From Ruminiclostridium sp. (GTDB lineage: Bacteria; Bacillota_A; Clostridia; Oscillospirales; Oscillospiraceae), in assembly GCA_017521345.1 (NCBI GenBank), contig JAFXCU010000003.1:1-10463 (forward strand): 10,463 bases of DNA. Direction: 5' to 3'. The notes beneath the pieces are model-generated. The model was not told where the DNA came from and made no database searches. It saw only the letters and a list, made by a program, of their open reading frames with translations. Each line of letters begins with the position of its first letter. The first letter of the stretch is position 1. A program made the translations under genes and the position numbers. Of the stretch, positions 6,050 to 10,463 are shown piece by piece.

Positions 6050-7987
6050 ATGTATACCCACCTTGCATCCCCGGGGAAGATCGGTTCCCTGACCATCAAA
6101 AACCGCATGGCCATGACGGCGGCCTCCGCCTCCCTGTCGGAGCCTGACGGCACCATGACCGAGGATATGCTGGCCTACTACGAAGCCCGTGCCCGGGGCG
6201 GTGTGGGCCTCATCATCACCGAGATGGTCTGCGTGGACGAGGACCGTGGCGTCCTCTTCTACCGGGAGCTGAACGCCGCCCGGGAGGAGAACATCCCCTC
6301 CTTCCGCCAGCTGGCCGACCGCATCCACCCCTATGGGACCAAAATTTTCGCCCAGCTCTTCCACCCCGGCGCCAACGCCGACCCTAAGCTGAACCCAAAG
6401 GACCTGATCTCCGCCAGCGACGTGAAGGGCCGGAAGGGTGCCCGGGCGGTAACCCTGGAGGAGATCCGCGACATCGTCCAAAAGTTCGGCCAGGCCGCCC
6501 GGCGGGTGAAGGAGGCGGGCTTTGACGGGGTGGAGATCCACGCCGCCCACCACTACCTCCTCCACAGCTTCCTGAGCCCGGTCACCAACCAGCGCACCGA
6601 CCAGTACGGCGGCAGTCTGGAAAACCGCACCCGTATCCTGAAGGAGATCGTGGAGGCCATCCGGGAAACCTGCGGCCGGGACTTCCCCCTGATGTTCCGG
6701 GTGTCCATCGAGGAGTACATCGGGGTCAACGGCTACCACCCGGACACCGGTGTGAAGATCTGCCAGATGCTGGAGAGCTGGGGGGTGGACGCCATCAACG
6801 CCTCGGCTTCCGGCACCACCAGCAAGCTCAGCCAGAGCATGGAACCCATGAACTTCCGCCAGGGCTGGCGAAAGCACCTGGCCAAGGCCGTCAAGGGGGC
6901 GGTGAACATCCCCGTCCTGGCGGTGTCCATGATCCGGGAGCCTGCCTTCGGGGAAAAGCTGTTGGAGGAAGGGATCCTGGACTTTGCCGGTTCCGTCCGC
7001 TGCCACCTGGCCGACCCGGAATGGACCAACAAGGCCCTTTCCGGGCAGGATGAAGCAATCATGCCCTGCATCGCCTGCATGGCCTGCCTGGGCAAGTACT
7101 ACGAGGAAGGCCACATCACCTGCGCGGTGAACCCGGAGACCGGCTACGAGGCCCTTCTGTCTCCCCTGGAGAAGGATGGGGACGGACGGCTGGTGGTGGT
7201 CCTGGGGGGTGGCCCTGCCGGTCTGGAGGCCGCCTGGGTGGCCGCAAGGCGGGGGTTCCGGGTAGTCCTCTTTGAAAAGAGCGACAGCCTGGGCGGTCAG
7301 CTGAAGCTGGCGGCCAGGACCCCTCGCAAGGAGCGTATCCAGGGCCTGCTGGACAGCCTGATCCGCCGCTGTACCCAGGCTGGGGTGGAATTCCGCCTCA
7401 GTTATGCACCGGCTGTGGAAGAATTGAAGGAAATGAAGCCCTATGCCCTTCTGGATGCCACCGGCGGCGTGCCTGCCATCCCTGTCTCCATTGAGGGGGC
7501 GGACAGCCCCATGGTGTGTACCCCGCCGGAAATCATCTCCGGGAAGATCAACCCCGTGGAGGAGAGCATCGTGGTGGTGGGCTCCGGCATGACCGGCCTG
7601 GAAACCGCCGAGCTTTTGTCCCAGCGAGAGAAGGACAACGCTGTCCTGGTGCTGGAGGCGGCCCCCCGGCTGGCCCCTGGAGTCCTGGGGTCCAACCGCA
7701 ACGCCATCACGGCGGTGCTGGAGCCCAACAACGTGATGCTTCTGGTAAACCGCACCCTGACCAAAATCGGCACCGACCGGATCTGGTTCGTGGACTCCCA
7801 GACCGGAGAGGAATATGTATACCCCTGTGACCGGGTGGTTCTGGCCCTGGGCACCAAGCCTGCTGCCCCCTACGGGGAGGAGCTGAAGACCGTCTGTGAT
7901 AAGGTCATCTCCATGGGTGACCGGACCCACGGCGGGCAGATCTGGGATGCCATCCACACCGGCTATCATGGGGCGCGAAATCTGTAA
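6050..7987 (+). CDS. Old-yellow-enzyme-type flavin/4Fe-4S oxidoreductase (2,4-dienoyl-CoA / 2-enoate reductase-like)
   Basis: Cytoplasmic NAD(P)H-dependent ene-reductase acting on an activated C=C bond; substrate unknown. The ATG at 6050 follows AAGGGAG (6034-6040) and gives 645 residues, normal for the FadH/BaiCD/BaiH architecture. The first half is an FMN TIM barrel with HAAHHYLLHSFLSP (164-177) and NQRTDQYGGSLENR (180-193). Four cysteines (340, 343, 346, 358) form the Fe-S motif. Next come the FAD loop GGGPAG (386-391) and a second dinucleotide loop, GSGMTG (511-516), for NAD(P)H. Two departures from family are visible: the Fe-S spacing is C-x2-C-x2-C-x11-C, not the usual C-x2-C-x3-C-x11-C, and the usual HGYL is HHYL. 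It is cotranscribed with the small gene 15 nt downstream. It is far from a complete bai set, so a bile-acid role is not claimed. Confidence 0.92.
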   Translation: MYTHLASPGKIGSLTIKNRMAMTAASASLSEPDGTMTEDMLAYYEARARGGVGLIITEMVCVDEDRGVLFYRELNAAREENIPSFRQLADRIHPYGTKIFAQLFHPGANADPKLNPKDLISASDVKGRKGARAVTLEEIRDIVQKFGQAARRVKEAGFDGVEIHAAHHYLLHSFLSPVTNQRTDQYGGSLENRTRILKEIVEAIRETCGRDFPLMFRVSIEEYIGVNGYHPDTGVKICQMLESWGVDAINASASGTTSKLSQSMEPMNFRQGWRKHLAKAVKGAVNIPVLAVSMIREPAFGEKLLEEGILDFAGSVRCHLADPEWTNKALSGQDEAIMPCIACMACLGKYYEEGHITCAVNPETGYEALLSPLEKDGDGRLVVVLGGGPAGLEAAWVAARRGFRVVLFEKSDSLGGQLKLAARTPRKERIQGLLDSLIRRCTQAGVEFRLSYAPAVEELKEMKPYALLDATGGVPAIPVSIEGADSPMVCTPPEIISGKINPVEESIVVVGSGMTGLETAELLSQREKDNAVLVLEAAPRLAPGVLGSNRNAITAVLEPNNVMLLVNRTLTKIGTDRIWFVDSQTGEEYVYPCDRVVLALGTKPAAPYGEELKTVCDKVISMGDRTHGGQIWDAIHTGYHGARNL

Positions 7988-8002
7988 CAGGAGGAATCGA
8001 TC

Positions 8003-8335
8003 ATGGCATGGAAGAGCAAATGTAAGATCACCGTTCTGAAGAAGGACTACTACCAGGACCTGGCGGACCAGTACCTGTCCAACCCCCAGGTGGGCCCCTG
8101 TTCCCGGTTTGAGGAGGGCCAGGAGTTCATCGTGGACAAAGAGAACTACCTGACCATGCTGGATGGCCAGTTCTGCGCCGAGGCCTGGGACGCCATCAGC
8201 CACTATGTGTACGCCGCCCTCCAGGGAGGCTCCATCATGCACGGCTGGAGCAAGGATGAAAAGGTGATGATCACCTGCTGCAACGACGGCGTCCGCCCGG
8301 TCATTTTCAAACTTGAGCGGATCGACGAGGAATAA
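8003..8335 (+). CDS. TIGR04076-family small protein
   Basis: A 110-residue protein that I recognise as the TIGR04076 family, whose function is unknown. Typical features are the opening KCKITVLK, GPCSRFEEGQEFIV (31-44), a central FCAEAWDAI (57-65), and the closing ITCCNDGVRPVIFKLERI (90-107). It has cysteines at 7, 33, 58, 92 and 93, which could serve as redox or metal ligands. The ribosome site AGGAGG sits in the 15-nt gap after the flavoenzyme, and a terminator follows directly, so the two genes form a two-gene operon. A supporting role for the ene-reductase is plausible but is inferred only from adjacency. Confidence 0.85.
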   Translation: MAWKSKCKITVLKKDYYQDLADQYLSNPQVGPCSRFEEGQEFIVDKENYLTMLDGQFCAEAWDAISHYVYAALQGGSIMHGWSKDEKVMITCCNDGVRPVIFKLERIDEE

Positions 8336-8340
8336 ACGAA

Positions 8341-8370
8341 AAAAAGAACCTTCTGCGGAAGGTTCTTTTT
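8341..8370 (+). terminator. Rho-independent terminator closing the flavoenzyme operon
   Basis: AAAAAGAACCTTC (8341-8353), TGCG loop, GAAGGTTCTTTTT (8358-8370): a perfect 13-bp stem ending in a T run that continues to 8371. The A run on the other side would also allow termination from the right. Confidence 0.92.
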
Positions 8371-8435
8371 TATTTGGTGATATCCTCACAGTCATGTCAG
8401 GAAGGTCACGGTAAAATAAAATCAAGATTTTTCAA

Positions 8436-8484
8436 AGATTTAACCTGGTCCTGATGGCAGATTTAACACAGAACAGGGTACAAT
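8436..8484 (+). promoter_or_regulatory. Direct repeat and weak promoter upstream of the HAD phosphatase
   Basis: AGATTTAAC occurs at 8436-8444 and again at 8459-8467, 23 bp apart start to start, about two helix turns. A -10-like TACAAT lies at 8479-8484 with no good -35 (TGGCAG at 18 bp). An activator bound to the repeats could replace the missing -35, but this is inference. The remaining gap is AT-rich; a short GGCCT/AGGCC hairpin (8515-8529) lies just before the ribosome site. Confidence 0.35.
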
Positions 8485-8543
8485 GAGATCGTGATAAAGA
8501 ACGATAAAGGAAAAGGCCTAAGGGAGGCCGAAAGGAGAATACT

Positions 8544-9356
8544 ATGGAACAGTTACGAAACAAGAAGGGCTTCATCTGCGATATGGACGGTGTCATCTAC
8601 CACGGAAACCGGATCCTGCCCGGGGTCCACGAGTTTGTGGCATGGCTCCAGCGGGAGGGGAAGGAGTTCCTCTTCCTGACCAACGGCTCCGGCAAAACCC
8701 CTCGAGAGCTCCAGCAGAAGCTGGCCAAGATGGGCCTGGACATCGACGAGAAGCATTTTTACACCAGCGCTCTGGCCACCGCCCGCTTCGTGGCCCGGCA
8801 GATGCCCGGTGCCCGGGCTTTCGTCATTGGTGAGCCCGGCCTTTTCCACGCCCTCTATGAGCAGGGCATTACCTACGATGAGAACAACCCCGACTACGTC
8901 ATTGTGGGCGAGGGGAGCAACTATAACTACGATAAGATCTGCCAGGCTGTCCGCTGCATCCAGCGGGGCGCCCGGCTCATCGGCACCAACACCGACCTGA
9001 CCGCCCCCTCCGAGAGCGGCATCATCCCCGCCTGCCGGGCTCTGGTGGCACCCATCGAGCTTACCACCGGGGTGGAGGCCTACTATGTGGGCAAGCCCAA
9101 CCCCCTCATGATGCGCACCGGCCTGAACCTGCTGGGGGTCCGCTCCCAGGATGCCGTCATGATCGGCGACCGGATGGACACCGATATGGTGGCCGGCATC
9201 GAGACCGGCCTGGACACCGTGCTGGTCCTCTCCGGGGTCAGCACCCGGGAGACCGTGGAGCGGTTCCCCTACCGTCCCCGCCTGATCCTGAATGGCGTAG
9301 GGGATATAGCGGCTGCTGCCGCAGCCGCAAGTGAAATTGAGCCTGCGGCTCAGTGA
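8544..9356 (+). CDS. HAD-IIA (NagD-like) sugar-phosphate or nucleotide phosphatase
   Basis: Haloacid-dehalogenase-superfamily phosphatase that hydrolyses phosphate monoesters through an aspartyl-phosphate. All four motifs are present: D13 and D15 in DMDGV, T46 in FLTNGSGKT, K184 in VGKPNP, and D209 and D214 in GDRMDTD. The insertion between motifs II and III is the C2A-type cap of NagD/AraL/4-nitrophenylphosphatase enzymes; the substrate is not readable. At 270 residues the length is normal. AAAGGAGAA precedes the ATG. The C-terminus is odd: seven consecutive alanines (256-262) are encoded by a GC-rich inverted repeat (9309-9328), and the last eight residues, SEIEPAAQ, plus the stop come from the first unit of the hairpin array. 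The natural end of the protein was probably near residue 255, later extended or replaced by the repeat (inference). Confidence 0.92.
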   Translation: MEQLRNKKGFICDMDGVIYHGNRILPGVHEFVAWLQREGKEFLFLTNGSGKTPRELQQKLAKMGLDIDEKHFYTSALATARFVARQMPGARAFVIGEPGLFHALYEQGITYDENNPDYVIVGEGSNYNYDKICQAVRCIQRGARLIGTNTDLTAPSESGIIPACRALVAPIELTTGVEAYYVGKPNPLMMRTGLNLLGVRSQDAVMIGDRMDTDMVAGIETGLDTVLVLSGVSTRETVERFPYRPRLILNGVGDIAAAAAAASEIEPAAQ

Positions 9357-9437
9357 AATACGCCTACAGCGTGTGAAATTCGGCCTGTGGCCGAGTGAAA
9401 TTGCCCCTGCGGGGCAGTTGTGGTGTCCCTGTGGGAC
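9331..9437 (+). repeat. Tandem array of five mini-hairpins with covarying arms and AGTGAAATT linkers
   Basis: Five 13-bp palindromes start at 9339, 9360, 9381, 9403 and 9425, a period of 21-22 bp. Their arms are GAGCC/GGCTC, ACGCC/AGCGT (one inner C-A mismatch), CGGCC/GGCCG, GCCCC/GGGGC and GTCCC/GGGAC, around three-base loops TGC, TAC, TGT, TGC and TGT. The linkers are GTGAAATT (9331), AGTGAAATA (9352), GTGAAATT (9373), AGTGAAATT (9394) and a decayed AGTTGTGGT (9416). The inner CC/GG and the linker are conserved, while the outer three bases change in every unit with matching changes opposite. A further inverted repeat, GCGGCTGC/GCAGCCGC with a TGCC loop (9309-9328), abuts the array upstream. 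The array starts inside the HAD gene and ends just before its terminator, so it forms the 3' end of that mRNA. It is not a CRISPR. Confidence 0.85.
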
Positions 9438-9448
9438 GATTCAAATAG

Positions 9449-9488
9449 AAAAGGGCGTGCTGCAATTTCATTGCAGCACGCCCTTTTT
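9449..9488 (+). terminator. Strong Rho-independent terminator after the hairpin array
   Basis: A 17-bp perfect stem, with left arm 9449-9465 and right arm 9471-9487, closes a TTTCA loop and ends in TTTTT (9484-9488). It ends the HAD transcript. The A run on the left also gives a T run on the minus strand, so it could back up the obg terminator. On the minus strand the loop and upper stem read TGAAATT, the same core as the array linker. Confidence 0.93.
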
Positions 9489-9537
9489 GGTGCCTCGGTG
9501 TGCCCGCAGGGCGCGCGCAGAGAGGTGCAGCCAAACA

Positions 9538-9572
9538 CAAAACCGCTCCGGCCATGGGTCGGAGCGGTTTTG
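9538..9572 (-). terminator. Rho-independent terminator of obg
   Basis: On the minus strand, CAAAACCGCTCCG pairs with CGGAGCGGTTTTG (arms at 9572-9560 and 9550-9538) around a nine-base loop that can close further, followed by a T-rich tail. It begins 3 nt after the obg stop codon. The 49 bases between it and the HAD terminator hold only a small GCCC/GGGC palindrome (9502-9512). Confidence 0.85.
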
Positions 9573-9575
9573 TCA

Positions 9576-10463
9576 TTATCGTTGATATTCGAATTCCATG
9601 TTGTACAGGCAGACCAGGTCGCCGTCCTTGATGCCCATCTCCTCCAGACGGTCGAAGACGCCGGCGGTGCGGAGCATCCGGTCGAACCAGTTTCTGGACT
9701 CGTAGTTGGAGAAGTTGACGTTGGCCATGATCTTCTGGAGCCAGGGGCCGTCCACCATCCACACATCGTCCTCGTGGGTGATGGTGAGGGGCTCGGAGGT
9801 GTCCACCTGAGGGGGACGCTCCACGTACTCGGGCTCGTAGGTGATGACCGGGGGCAGGTGAGCCAGCTCGCCTGCGGCGGCCTTCATCAGCTCACGGACG
9901 CCCATGTGGGCGGCGGCAGACATTTCAAAGAACCGCAGGCCCTTGGCCTCCACGTGGGCCTTGAGCTTCTCCAGAAGTTCCCGGTCCTCCAGGATGTCGG
10001 TCTTGTTGGCCACCACCAGCATCTTGCGGCTGGCCAGGTCGGGGCTGTACTCCTGGAGCTCGGCGCAGATGGCGTCGAAGTCCTCCACGGGGTCGCGGCC
10101 CTCGCTGCCGGACACGTCCACCACATGGATGAGCAGACGGCAGCGGTCAATGTGGCGCAGGAAGTCGTGGCCCAGACCGGCGCCCTCAGCGGCACCCTCG
10201 ATGATGCCGGGGATGTCGGCCATGACGAAGGAGACGCCGTCGTCCACGAAGACCACGCCCAGGTTGGGGAAGAGGGTGGTGAAGTGGTAGTTGGCGATCT
10301 TGGGGCGGGCCTTGGTGGCCACGGACAGCAGGGTGGACTTGCCCACATTGGGGAAGCCAACCAGACCCACGTCAGCCAGGAGCTTCAGCTCCAGCAGGAT
10401 ATTCCGCTCCTTGCCGGGCAGACCTGCCTTGGCGAACTGGGGGGTCTGACGGGTGGGGGTGGC
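9576..10463 (-). CDS. obgE: GTPase Obg (ObgE/CgtA), C-terminal 295 residues, runs off right edge
   Basis: Essential ribosome-associated GTPase acting in 50S assembly and linked to the stringent response through ppGpp binding. The frame is open to the window edge, beginning ATPTRQTPQFAKAGLPGKER, the end of the glycine-rich Obg fold. In this fragment the G domain shows GFPNVGKST (36-44), FTTLFPNLG (61-69), DIPG (83-86), NKTD (153-156) and an SAAAH G5 box (182-186). Residues from about 222 to 295 form the OCT domain (LTITHEDDVWMVDGPWL onward). The protein ends EFEYQR at a TAA at 9578-9576 and is followed by its own terminator. About 130 N-terminal residues of the usual 425 lie outside the window. 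It is convergent with the HAD gene. Confidence 0.97.
   Translation of the reverse strand, partial: ATPTRQTPQFAKAGLPGKERNILLELKLLADVGLVGFPNVGKSTLLSVATKARPKIANYHFTTLFPNLGVVFVDDGVSFVMADIPGIIEGAAEGAGLGHDFLRHIDRCRLLIHVVDVSGSEGRDPVEDFDAICAELQEYSPDLASRKMLVVANKTDILEDRELLEKLKAHVEAKGLRFFEMSAAAHMGVRELMKAAAGELAHLPPVITYEPEYVERPPQVDTSEPLTITHEDDVWMVDGPWLQKIMANVNFSNYESRNWFDRMLRTAGVFDRLEEMGIKDGDLVCLYNMEFEYQR

Noticed and set aside
4919..8425. Minus-strand open frame of 1168 codons with no stop
   Set aside because: It crosses four well-supported plus-strand genes and two terminators. Strong G/C preference at third codon positions removes stops on the opposite strand, and its translation shows no recognisable domain.
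9331..9437. CRISPR-like regular repeats
   Set aside because: The repeated part is only about 9 bp, the intervening parts are 13-bp palindromes and not unique spacers, and no cas gene is in the window.

Overview
The window is about 10.5 kb of GC-rich bacterial DNA. Dense gene packing, strong AGGAGG-type ribosome sites, sigma-A-like promoters in short AT-rich gaps and the gene families present all point to a Firmicute of the Clostridia. An Oscillospiraceae-like gut anaerobe (Flavonifractor/Lawsonibacter-like) is my best guess, made by family resemblance and not by any search.

Layout. (1) Positions 1-2374, minus strand: a four-gene operon read right to left. It encodes a small membrane protein with a zinc ribbon, a DUF5685 protein, a J-domain protein with a Gln-rich linker and Cys-rich tail, and the N-terminal 120 residues of an Hsp70 (DnaK), which runs off the left edge. 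(2) Positions 2375-2713: a divergent regulatory region. It has overlapping promoters on the two strands, a possible nine-residue leader peptide, a perfect AT-rich inverted repeat and an extended -10 promoter. (3) Positions 2714-5210, plus strand: a small alarmone synthetase followed by two tandem paralogous aldo/keto reductases with a 1-nt stop/start overlap. (4) Positions 5218-5992: a YczE/YitT-type membrane protein with its own promoter and a terminator. (5) Positions 5984-8370: an old-yellow-enzyme/2,4-dienoyl-CoA-reductase-like flavoenzyme and a TIGR04076-family small protein, closed by a perfect 13-bp terminator. (6) Positions 8371-9488: a HAD-IIA (NagD-like) phosphatase. Its 3' end runs into a short tandem array of mini-hairpins, followed by a strong terminator. 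(7) Positions 9538-10463, minus strand: the obg GTPase (C-terminal 295 residues) with its terminator, running off the right edge.

The genes do not form one pathway. The left operon is a chaperone module (Hsp70, a J-protein and two accessory proteins). The centre joins (p)ppGpp synthesis to NADPH-dependent carbonyl reduction, and is followed by an Fe-S/flavin ene-reductase, so redox and stress handling is a plausible common theme (inference).

The most unusual element is the array at 9331-9437. Five hairpins with a 21-22 bp period are separated by an AGTGAAATT-like linker. The outer three base pairs of each hairpin differ in every unit yet stay complementary. This implies selection on the fold, and the array supplies the last codons and the stop of the upstream gene.
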